A DNA stretch of 64,000 nt from Cinclus cinclus (Eukaryota; Chordata; Aves; Passeriformes; Cinclidae). A model generated the notes under the pieces. The model was not told the origin of the DNA, did not search any database, and saw nothing but the letters and a program-made list of their open reading frames with translations. The stretch lies in the NCBI RefSeq assembly GCF_963662255.1, contig NC_085046.1, forward strand, positions 134,769,392 to 134,833,391, written 5' to 3'. Both the position numbers and the translations under genes were made by a program. Below are positions 1-11,437 of the stretch, in pieces; position 1 is the stretch's first letter; each line of letters opens with the position of its first letter.

Positions 1-2295
1 TAGTTTTGACTCAAAAGTTCTTTGACATTGGTCTTTGGACCTGGGAACCATTCATTACTGGCTGAGCTGGAGTTGTCCTGTTCCTGGGGCAGCTGTCTCT
101 TTAAGTTATCTGAATCTCCAGTGGCAGGGGAGGAAAGAAAGTCTCTAACATAAGTTCTTTTAAATAAATATATTTCCACAGGACATTATGCTTTATTCAA
201 ATCATCAGTTATCTATCAGAAGACCTTTCCACTGTAAAATATCCAGCCAGCCTTTTTTTTGAAATGGTAGGTGTTGTCTGGAAAAGCCAGAACAGTACCT
301 CTAGAGTATGTTTGAGACCTTCATTCAGGGGATAGTATTCTAGAGTTCTGCCTGCTCAAGTCTTTGGGAAAAAATCAGTGCAAGAGTATTCCCAAATGAG
401 TATTAATGGCTCAGCACAGGACATAAAATTAAGTCTCTTTAATAAGAACTTTACTGTATTTGGGTGATAATGTTCTTCGTATGGCTAAATGATGGACGGT
501 GTAGACACAATTTTAGAGTAGTGCAAAGGACATTCTATCTGCCCATCTTCTGAAAAGTGGCTGCAGATGTGCCTGTGTCTGGACGTCAGTGAGGTTAATC
601 AGCTGAACCACTGACATCTGTTTATGGGAAAACTACAACTAGGGCATGGAAAACCAGCTGGAGTATAAAATCTAAAGTGCTTGCAAAGGGTCATCAAATC
701 AGAAGCAAACAAAAATGCTCATACAGATTTGAACATGCAAAGAAAGAATAAAAAATGCAGACATGGCTTGATGCATGCTTAGAGGCATGGAGCAGCTCAG
801 AGCAAATGTGCACATTTCCTGCTTGTAGCTTTTCATCTTGTATCTCCTTTTTCCCTTAATGAAGACACTGGAAGTCAGAGGGATACATTGTGCTTTTGGC
901 AGAATAATTAATTTAATTTCTTCAATTTCTTTATTTTTAATGTAAATAGATCAGATCCCCTTTCAGCATCTTCTATGACAAATGTCCTAAAAATAAGGTG
1001 ATGAAGCCACTGCCTTCAGTCTGTCCAGATATGTATTAGAAAGCATTCACAAATCTGAAAAACTTGACATTTTGCTGGTGAATATAGGATCACTGCAAGA
1101 TCTGTGCAAAAATGGCACAGGTGGTGATGGGTTGATGTCTCACCGTACATAGCAGAATGATTTTTATGCTGAGCTGATATGGCAAAGTTCTAGAACTATT
1201 GTGCTTCCTTACAGATGCTACCCAAACCAAAAGGCATCCTGTTAACTCTTCTGTGCATACTGTAGGGACCTTTATATGTATGTATGAGAACAGTTCTTCC
1301 CCTGTAATCCCAGGTCATGTGTCCAGACCTCTGAGTGCTTTGCACTTCAGACACGATGAAAGCTGTAGCTCTTCACAAGCAGTTACATAGAAGTGGGCTT
1401 CTAGTCTTACCTGTCTTGCCAATTGCCTCTGAAACTGATACAAGGTTCTTAAAGAGCGGATCTGGGGCTCCAGGTTTGCATCCTGAAACTATACTTGGCA
1501 ATAATTGCACCACAAAGATTCTGTTTCTAAAGAAAGGCTCATTAAGGAAGTGACACAAGTGGCTTATTAAAGAGTGACAGATCTTCAGCATATCTAACAC
1601 CAGACCTCTTGCAAAGTACCAGTGCCTTCATGTTTAGCCTCTGGCATTGAGCTTAAAGGTTTGGGACCAGAGACACACATCATACATAAAAGTAGTTCTG
1701 AGTCCAGGAGTGCATCATCCAGGACCTGGCACAGTGGCCATACTAGTTCCTAAAACATACCGACATTAAATATCCTTACTCAACCTAGAAGAAAGGTGTG
1801 AAGCTTGGTGTACTAAAAAAGTTCACAAGGTTGTCTTAGATCCCTTCACAGGCAATAAAGAAATTGAGGGAAATATTTTTGAACAGTCATAACTTCACTC
1901 TTAGTTCCTTGGAAAAAATAACCAGGCAGTTGTTGATAAAGAATTGAATCACATAAGACAATTTCTTCTGCATGTGTAATCTCTCTGTGAGTATAAATCA
2001 GTTTTTTTTTTGCAAGACAGATGGATAGCAAGACAGATGGATATGAAGTCTATATGCATCACATAGTTATGCTCTTATAAATATCTTCATATATAAATAT
2101 CCAGCAGCATAAAAGAAATGGTGAAATTATTGTCACTGATGGAGAATTTGATACAGACCAGTATGTATACAAATGCACACATGTGCACATGTGTATACAC
2201 AAACCACAGCAGATAAAATGTATGGATACAAGACAAAATTTCAGATTAGATTTTTTCAGATAGCAATTTATTTTGTTAACCAGAACTCCTTTGGC
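1..2295. other. intergenic, no gene seen
   Basis: Unique-looking AT-rich sequence. The short open frames are under 80 codons, overlap on both strands and show no family resemblance. A perfect 18-bp palindrome (ACACATGTGCACATGTGT) lies at 2177-2194. Confidence 0.7.
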
Positions 2296-2479
2296 AAAGA
2301 ATTACTAGACCAGACAAGCTGTGGATGCCCCCTCCCTGTCAGCATTCAAGGCCAGGCTGGATGGGATTTTGAACAGCCTGGTCTAGTAAAAGGTGTCCCT
2401 ACCCATGGTGGGGGTTTGGATCTTGGTGATCTTTAAGTTCCCTTTCAACCCAAGCCATTTTATGATGCTATGAACCCTA
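2296..2479 (+). mobile_element. CR1 LINE 3' fragment
   Basis: The tail GGTGATCTTTAAGTTCCCTT followed by TTCAACCCAAGCCATTTTATGATGCTATG is the standard CR1 3' end with its decayed ATTCTATG repeat. Upstream, AGCATTCAAGGCCAGGCTGGATGGG is also CR1. Only the 3' end of about 180 bp is present. Confidence 0.9.
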
Positions 2480-4869
2480 TGTTAATAAACTCTTGATGAA
2501 GAAATAATGTATTCTTGTCAGCAGCAGGGTATGTACATATATTAAACTACAAGCTTTTTCAGAAGTTAATTTGAGATGCAAGATACTGAAAGCTGATTTT
2601 GTTGCAATAGCTACTAATTCTCATAATAGGCAATTAAAACACATTGATTTACATTTTGAAGGGATGGAAATAATTTTTTTCCTTTGGAATAAGGTTTGTA
2701 AATATGGTTTTTAAAATAAATTTTCTAAATGAAGCAACCAAATGAATATTCAAAGGAGTGCATACTAACTATTAAATGTAACTGCAACAAGTAATTGAAA
2801 CAGCTGTAATTGTGGAAGGATTTACGTTTATGATTGAAGTTAACTTTTAATTTTAAGCCTGTTTTAAGATCAAAGATTACAAGGTAAAGATGTGAAAGTT
2901 AGTGAAATGTACACGTTTGAATTGCACCTGAACTTTCACTCTTGTGAAATAGTAAGTAGGAACTTTGATTCATATTGACAGAGACATTTGAGAGAGAGAT
3001 GAAACTTTGACATTAGTTGATGCCTTGGCTCTGACTTGAGTCAGATGCAAAATGTCATGGCCTGGAGAGACCAGGCTGTCTAATCTGTTCCAGTAAAGCA
3101 CAACCCTTTCAGATATGGCATGAAGGCTGGTGGCATGATGCCTAAAGCAGGTGCTCAGGGACCATTTCAGCCCATCAATTCCTTCAGCCAGCACCCTTCA
3201 CTGGGGCTGCTTCTGACCAGAGGCTGTTGTGGGGTGGGACTAGCAGTTTCTCAAAAAGAAAATACTCATTTTGCAGAGCCTGACTGCTAGATATTTCAGG
3301 ACACAGAACTGCAGGTTTCTCAGGACAGTCACCTGAACATTGCCTTCTACTTTACTATAACCCTGCAAGGGCTTCCAGGGCTAACACAGAGGCTTGCTGC
3401 TTTCCTTGCCAGTGTGCTTCAGTGGTCACCTACATATTCATACTTCACCTGAATTCCCATTGCTTAATCACAGATACCCAGGTTCATTCATTGCCTTTCC
3501 ATACTTAGACAGTCCTCAAGTATTCTGTCACTGTGAAAGCAGTGATCCAGTTTAATGAAATTGCAAATCAATCCAATAAGTTTAGGAGTATTAGCCTGAA
3601 GAAGATAAAAGGTCTGTCTATGGTGAAGAAGCTAAGATTACAGTAGCCTTAAGCTTCACTGCAATTTGTAATCTCTGATATAAATTCTAGAGGCTTTCAT
3701 CATGCACTGATTCAAACAAAAAATCTTGTGATTTAAAAATTGACTGTCCCCTTACTGTTACACAAACAAATAGATGGATATAATCCTGTTACAGGACTAC
3801 TCTTATGTGGTTCCAGTGTGTGTCTCAAGCACAAAATTAGGTTTTTTGCTTTAACAGAAAATTAGGTGTTATTAAATACAAGTTCTTTCCCTTATCTCTA
3901 AAAGAAAAAGGCGAGGTCCTTTTCTTTTTATGTTTTGTGTTTATCAACACTTGTTGTTATTCAAATATAATTTATGGACATCCTTTGTGAACAAAACCCT
4001 TCTGAGCTGTCACCAGCTAAAGAATCCTTTAGTTAGAACTCCAAATCCTACTTTGATATAGAGTCTGGCCCGTTGCAGAAAATTTGTCTGCTAATACCAT
4101 TTCTGCTAATACCATTTCAATCTTTTAGCAAAATGCTGAAGGTCAAAAGCAGCATAAAATAGAAAGCATTTTGTAAAAAGTATGGATGCTTTAATAATAA
4201 ATTCCCAGATGTGACCTCCTCTGGTATGAGGTTTTGAAGCACTGAAATACCAGTTCTGAAAGAAGCACCTTCCCAACATTCTCCTTTTGGAGTCTAATCT
4301 AAAATATCACAAATCAGCACTTTTCTGACCCGAATTTTCATTTTCAGCAGCAGGAAGTTTCAGAAGCAGGAGGTTTTAGAATATTGCTATTTGAGATAAT
4401 GTACATACCACAGCCTAAAAAGATTTTGAATGACTGCTTTTAATAATATTTGAGTACTTTTCAGTTTTATGATATGATATGGCACAGCAATACACAATAT
4501 ATTTTTTGACATTGGAGAGATGAAATATGGTGGAATAAAGGGATTATTATGTCTTCTGAACATGTAAACTAGCTTTAAGCTTGAGCAGAGTAAACTAATG
4601 GGAAAGAACAACTGGTTTTCCTTTAAAGCAGCTCTGTAAAGCAACAGATAGGATGCAGAATGTACAGAATAACCTAAAAAGTCTTTACAATGCCTAAAAT
4701 TCTGCTGGAAAAATATTCAAGAAGAAGTTCTCCTTTAGTCTATATTTTGGAGAATTTTTTTTAATGGGACAAACATTCACAAGACTCATCTAACATTGGT
4801 GTTTCAGGCTCTTGTATGCAGATATCTGTAACTTTATTTCCTTGGGAAAGTACTTAATGGTTTGGGGAA
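2480..4869. other. intergenic, no gene seen
   Basis: AT-rich sequence without recognisable exon, repeat family or RNA gene. Confidence 0.7.
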
Positions 4870-5022
4870 CTCTGAAGAGAAGGAAATGGAGGGGAGAGGA
4901 GAGGAGAGGAGAGGAGAGGAGAGGAGAGGAGAGGAGAGGAGAGGAGAGGAGAGGAGAGGAAGAGGAAGAGGAAGAGGAAGAGGAAGAGGAAGAGGAAGAG
5001 GAAGAGGAAGAGAAGAGAAAAG
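4870..5022. repeat. compound purine microsatellite (GAGGA)n-(AGAGGA)n
   Basis: About 13 uninterrupted GAGGA units (4896-4960) change abruptly to about 8 AGAGGA units (4961-5008). One strand is entirely purine. All open frames over it are Glu/Arg/Gly or Leu/Phe/Ser runs generated by the repeat and do not represent genes. Confidence 0.97.
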
Positions 5023-5235
5023 AGGCTGGCTACCCGAATTTCTTCAGTTAAAATTACAAGCAAAATGGAAGGAAGCCAAATAGGGTACAGAAAAAAATCT
5101 GCAACTTTTTATGCTGTCTTTGCAGTCTACATCTTTTAATTGCTTTACTATCATCATGAAGAGTCATTTTTACTGTGTTACAACTACCATGTCTTGAAGC
5201 CATCTCTAGTCCAGTGATGTATTATTTTTGGGAAA

Positions 5236-5275
5236 GAAAAACAAAACAAGAAAACAAAACAAAACAAAACAAAAA
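5236..5275. repeat. (AAAAC)n short tandem repeat
   Basis: A run of AAAAC units with one interruption by AAG. It could be an old poly(A)-derived tail, but no retrocopy is recognised beside it. Confidence 0.85.
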
Positions 5276-8200
5276 GCACACCTGTTATTTTACATGCTCC
5301 TCAGGATGAGAGATGCAAATCTGAGCCTGGCTGGAAGGGGATTTTTCCTGCATGAATGCTTGTAAATTACAGGGTATCTTTTCATGTAAAGCCAGGACAA
5401 CCTTTTTCTGGAATTTTCGAGGGAATGGAGACCTCACACTTTAGACCATCTTTAGTGGAATCAATCTCACCCCAAACTTCAGTCTTCTCTCACTTTGAAA
5501 GACTGAGCTTGCCTAATTTATTAAGCTGGCTTGGGAAAGGTGATTCGGAAACCCAGTTTAGGCACTTTGATTCAGTGAATGCAGGGAACTGGGCAACTAA
5601 AATGAAGTGCATGGCCCCCAGAGCCTGTGAAGGAGAGGACGTGGGCATCTTCTGCAGTTCTCATTGCTGTGAAAGAAAATAAAGAAAGTCATGGCCCAAG
5701 GCTGCTCTCTAGACTGAGGGGTGGAGGGGAAGGGAAAGCCAAGTCACCATTTGGGAATGGGCATGTGACTATGTCTTGTCTGTGCTGTGTTGCACAGTCT
5801 GTTTAACCTGTAATGACAAGCACTGGAGAGGAACAGACATTAACAAGTGTCTGGAGAATACCTGGGCCCATGGCACATCCTTCCCTGCTCTGTCTCTGCT
5901 CTAGGGCATCTCTCTTCCAGCCCCTGGGCTCTTTCTCAGCCTTTCAAAACACAAAACTGACAAACATTTCCTCAAGCTTTAAATCAATTCTTGTTTCCAC
6001 AGCCAATAACAACAGCAGCAGCAACAACAACAAAAGACAAATACTGTTGTGATGCTGTTTATCTTTTCACACAAAGGAGGAGTGTCCTTACAAAGTTCAG
6101 AAGTTGGGCTCCTCTCATCCTCAAGGGGATTTTCCTGTCCAAGGTAATAACTTCATCACCCAGACAAGGAAGAAATTGGAGGATGTGGAGCAGGGTATTG
6201 TGCACATTTAACCTTTTGGAAGTTGTTGGGAAGAAGCCCAGTTCTGGAGCTGGTGATACGTTTTGCATTTGGAAGAGGAATGGGCCTCACTAGAATTCCA
6301 CCTTCTGCTATGCTTTTTTCTTTCATTTTCTGACTTCCCTGCAATTGCATTAGTAGTCTCTGGGGCAAAACCATGAAAAAAAGGTACTATTCTGACTCTT
6401 ATTTTTAAGAAGAAATTTGTTTTGTTCATCTTAATTCCTTCAAGGTGTCACTACAGGGCAGAGTCAAGGTTTTTTGGTTACTCCAATAAAATATCCTCGT
6501 ATTTGGCTAAAACCTATCTTTCTGTTCTTTTAAAATGTACAAGGAAACCTTAAATCTAATACAAGAAGCAAATCATACATGGATAGTCAATATACGCATC
6601 TCTACTTTTTATTATAGCCTTGTTCTTATACTGGCTGATGATTTATTAACTATATCAGATTTATTAAAAATTGACAGGCTTTGATATTGCTTTTAGCTGG
6701 TAGAAATTATATATCAGCTATTTCCAGTCCTCAGCCATGTTACAAAATTGGTCCACCACAAGGCCCAGAAATAAATTAAAATGAGGTGTAAATAGTAGCC
6801 TGGTGAATGTTGCCAGGTGACCTTCTGAAATATTTAATACAGCTTGACTTAAAGTTTATTGCTTAAAACCTGGAACTTGTGTAATTTCACCCAGGCAGCA
6901 TAGTCTTGAGATAAAAACCTGATGACTTAGAAAAAGTGGTTTCATTTTGCACATAAATTTTGAGTGTGTCAGTTGCTTTTTCCCACAAGGGGCTGTGTGA
7001 AGCTTATTGTTTCCTCTTGGACTGCCCAAGTTAGGTGCCCCAAGGGAGACTTTTGACCTGAGTGTTTTTAATAACTCTAGTGCAAGGACTGGCTGGAAAC
7101 ACTACATTTCTCCTTTAAATATATCAGATTTTCATGAATTTTAAGGAGAGATTTCTCTGATTCCCCATCTTTGCTTAGTTTTTCTTACTGATTTTTAGTC
7201 CCCTGCCTTCAAGTGAACCCAAAACTCTCTTGCAGCTTTAAGATGCCCTATAGTTCTAGGTCCTCCTATGGAAGGAGAACTGTAGTGAAACCTTCTCCAG
7301 CAACCTTTGGAGTTCTTTTTATTAAAGTAAGGTACATTAAATTCTTTCATAAACAAAGCCTTTATATTGAAAACAAAAATACCATGAAAATTATTTGTAC
7401 CTTCTTGGCAACACTTTTATGTGGCTAGAGTGGTGTAAGAATTTTATCAGGTACCTAAAGTTTAGGTACCTATAAAATATGGATATCTATACAGAAGTAT
7501 AGATACAAATATACAAAATTTTCTGGGGTTTCAAGAGATTTTTGTTAGCCCTCACTCTAACATCTTCCCTTTTCCCATGCTGCTGCCTGATTTCTGTCAG
7601 CACAGCTGCCAGGGCTGGCAGAGGGATCTGGCTGAAAAGGAGGGATTTTGTTTCCCTGGTTGGGATCTGACTGCCTGGGGAGAGAAGAGCCCTAGAGCAG
7701 CCTGTGTGATGAGCAGAGAGCAGCTGGTTGGAAATGTTGATTGGGGGGGGAAACATCTGAAACCAGAAGTTGAGCCCTAATCAGTGTTTCAGGATGATGT
7801 TTCTTTCCTGTGATTTATAGCCTGGAAAGACTCTGCTGATCTTAAACAAGACTGGCATATATTTAGTGGTTTTTTGATCACAGTTTTGCTATTGGAATCT
7901 ATTTTATGTACCTGAATACTCTTTTTTGACTCAGCTTAGCTTTAAGAAAGTATTTAAAGATGTCAGCAAAGAAAAGAACAAATAACGAAGAAAAAATGGT
8001 TAAATGCTTTTAGCTACTAAATATTTTAACCAAAATTATGATTTCACTAAAAAAAATATGTTGTGTTTCTATTTTGGTAGAAAATGTCTGAAAGTAAAAG
8101 CCAAGTGTTATGCTGAAAAAAGATATTCATACTGAATTTTACTTCTTTCATTATGATTGCAACCCCAGTATATCTATAGGTAAGCCAAGTATGAAAAATT

Positions 8201-11023
8201 GTTATTTTAATGAGCAAGTGAGGTTATTTATATAGAAAGACACATGAATCACTGACTGGATCCATCTGGTGGACTTACTGTCAGTCCCTTAAAGTATGAT
8301 AAAAATGTTAAATATATATGCCCTATTGAATTAATATGAATAACTGGTTTGATCCTAATACACAGATAAAATATGTTAATACTCTATTAGATTTGCCAAG
8401 AAGACCAGAAACAGCATTTGCCTATTGGACGGAAACATCTTTCATACACAACTATAATTTGAAATCAAACATTAAAAAAGCTGAAATTTTCAGCAACTTT
8501 GAAAATTTGGGCCATATTTTCATAAAGATGCCTCATCTCTGATCTCACATTCACTGCCATGTTCAATCCATCATTACAAGGACTAGTTGCTTATAATGAT
8601 TAATATGAATATCCACAAAGTCCCCTGTTCCCTTGGGATTGATCTAAACACTCTCCTCTTTTACACATTCATGCTGGTTTGAAAGCAGTTTCAGCCAGAC
8701 TGGAAAACTGCTAAAGTCAATGGACTTTCATAATTGCCAGAATTTCCCCCCTCTGTTATTAATAATAACAGTAGCAGTATAAGCTTTTCATGAACGTGGA
8801 GGACTCTCTGCCAAAGCAGGTTTCAGAGCTCACAGATGAAGCTGCAATGAGCCCCTGCTGGGGCCAGGTCATCCCTATATAAGCACAGGAAAAGGCTGCT
8901 GCCAGCATGAATCCATCATTCAAAGACCCCCCAGCAGCCTGCAGACAGCCCAGCTCTGTCCCCTGCTGCTGACACAGTCTTTATCTTGAGCCATGCACTT
9001 GACCACTGCGTCTTCCTCTTCCTCAGCTTGTCAAGGCTTGGCATGCCTGGCTCCACTGCTTTATCCCTGGTGTTCCCTGGATGGGGCTCTGAACCCTCTG
9101 CCTGGCCATGCTCTGCCTTGCCCCCACAGACCCCACCAGGCTGTTCTGTGCTCCCTGCTTCTGGTGGCCCTAAACTCATGTCCTTCTCATACTCCTGGTG
9201 TACAGGACAAATGATGGTTACCAGTGTTGTAATCATAACATGGAATGTTTCCTATATCAGTAAAATACATTTTATCCGACAGGGGCCTAGTGCCTAAATG
9301 AAGCTACTGAAGTTAAAAGCAAGCTAAAGTTTAGGAGAATGAAAAAGGGCACCAGACAATCAGGGCAGTCTGTTACTGACTCATTACTTGCTCAGACCAC
9401 CCAAAGACCGGGACGCTGCAGTTACAGCAGAGAGTTCCCACATGCAGAAGCTGGGTGTTCTTTGCCAATTTTAATATAAATATTCATATCTGCCCTCCCT
9501 TGGGCCTGTCTTGCAGAGCAAGCACTACTACTTGCACCCACATGGGAGCATCTCTAACAGATAGAAATCTTTTATCAATTGCCTCACTGGAACGTTTTCG
9601 CAAGAATACTGCAGTGTGAAATACCATTGCCTCTTTGATTGTGCACTAAGGAGAAACTACAGTTCATCTGTCCTTTCCTGAAGCCAACAGGAGAGCAGTG
9701 CTCATTTCAGTGGAATTATATCAGCTGACCCTGCTGAAAACCTGGTGGTGTGATTATTTTATGTGGCCAGAATAAACTGAATGTGTAAATGTGGTATTAG
9801 AAAGATGTGAAGGTGCACACTGATAGTTTAAATGTTGGAGAAGATGGTCCCTGAGGATCCTTCAAAACTGGTATTCTATGCTATTTTATAACAGTGGTAA
9901 ATTTATCACTGTTCATATCTCCATATTAACTATAAGGAAATTAATAACTTTTGTGTTTTGCATGTGAAAGGCCTTCTGTGTTAAGGATGATTTATTTTTT
10001 TCTCTTTAATGCTTCTGGGATTCCTGAACAGCTGTCAGCTGTACCTGAGCAGGCAAACATGTCCATTAACACATTGCCAAGCAGAAATGGCATTATACAC
10101 TGCTGCATCTGTTAATTCCATTAGTCAGTATTTACAATTCAAATAATATAAGCAATCAAAATGATATTGTTAATATGTGGTAAAATTTAATTTCTTAATT
10201 TATAATTTCAAACTATGCATTTGGTCTTGGTTTGGTTACAAGACTGTAATGTTACCTAAATGGAAAGCACCTACAGTTTCAATTTAGTTTTATGATTTAC
10301 TTAAGAAAATAATACCAGTCAAATACAATACTAAGATTAACCTTAAGAAGTTCTTACACAACATATGGAATATAGTAATGGATTACAATAGTATTTGAAT
10401 AAGCAGTTTCTTATGGCCCAGGTTTACCCTTGTGATCTGTCATTTCTGTTTCAGTGATGCTGGCTATCACAAATGGACTGAAAGTTGGTGAAGCTGTAAC
10501 ATATACAACATCATTTATGCTGTTATTTAATCAGTACAGATTCCTGTATATCCATGACAGAGACAGTGATGCCACATGATTATTTTATACTTTTTCTTCT
10601 CAAACCACATTAAGAGAAGAATATTTCTCTAGACTTTGTCCTTAACCTTCATCACTGATGAAGGAAGAGAAGAAACACTGTCCTTCAGTGGACTAGCTGG
10701 TGTTTGAAGCTTCAAACTTTGGCTACGTTTGAAGAATGCAATCTTGAAAGTGGCCATATTTCTAAAAGATCATGGACAATACACAGAGACATCCTGCTTG
10801 CATCCTGCAGCTCCATGTATTTCCTCTAGTGACTGAATTCTCCAGATGATCAGAAATCAAAAGTGTGTCCTGGGAGGTGACCAGACTCTCTCTGGTTAGT
10901 TTTTGTGCTGTGAAACTTAGTTATTTTATTTTTAATATGAGGGGGAAAGGATCAATTAAATATTTTTTAAATAAACTCTTGAGTTCAAAGATTCTTTGCT
11001 ACTGTTGAGCTAAGTTGAAGTTT
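5276..11023. other. intergenic, no gene seen
   Basis: Mostly AT-rich. A locally GC-richer patch at about 8820-9200 holds TATATAAG at 8876-8883 and overlapping open frames of about 100 codons on both strands. None looks like a known protein and there is no sign of exon structure. The inverted repeats at 7449-7505 are listed separately. Confidence 0.65.
7449..7505. repeat. two adjacent perfect short inverted repeats
   Basis: The first has 11-bp arms AGGTACCTAAA / TTTAGGTACCT with a one-base spacer (7449-7471). The second has 9-bp arms TATCTATAC / GTATAGATA with a 4-base loop (7484-7505). Only 12 bp separates them. No gene is nearby. Confidence 0.9.
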
Positions 11024-11280
11024 CATACAATCATAGAACAGTCCAGGTTAGAAGGGAAATTCAAGGATTATCTCATCCAATATTTTTGTGGGAAAGGAAG
11101 CCTTAATGAAATTACCAAGCATCGTATCCAACTTCCAAACAACATTTCCATCCCAGTTCATTTTCTAAAACCATGGAAGAAGATTAGTTCTCACGACCTT
11201 CTAATAATTTAAATGGAGTCAGGAGTACCTCCTGAGAACTAGCACTCCATCATGGGGTGTTTAGCAAACAGTAATAACTT
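11024..11280 (-). mobile_element. CR1 LINE 3' fragment, minus strand
   Basis: It begins with CAATCATAGAACAGTCCAGGTTAGAAGGG, the reverse complement of a CR1 3' end, and continues with CTCATCCAATATTTTTGTGGGAAAGGAAGCC. The right boundary is uncertain. A short open frame in it (11015-11212) is not a gene. Confidence 0.75.
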
Positions 11281-11284
11281 CTTT

Positions 11285-11437
11285 GGGTTGTGGTGGAGTC
11301 ACTGTCTCTGGAAGTGTTCAAGAGGATCCGGATGTAGCACTTGGGGCTGGTTAAGGGGCGATTATCATGTGCTGAGTTGATGGTGGGACCAAGTGATTTT
11401 AAAGCTCTTTTCCAACCCTGATGATTTTGTTCAACTT
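11285..11437 (+). mobile_element. CR1 LINE 3' fragment, plus strand
   Basis: GGTGGAGTCACTGTCTCTGG, then GAAGTGTTCAAGAGG, then GTGATTTTAAAGCTCTTTTC and CCAACCCTGATGATTTTG follow the CR1 3' end in forward orientation. It abuts the preceding fragment head to head. Confidence 0.85.

Noticed and set aside
4812..5083. Glu/Arg/Gly and Leu/Phe/Ser open frames
   Set aside because: They are produced by the purine microsatellite in different frames.
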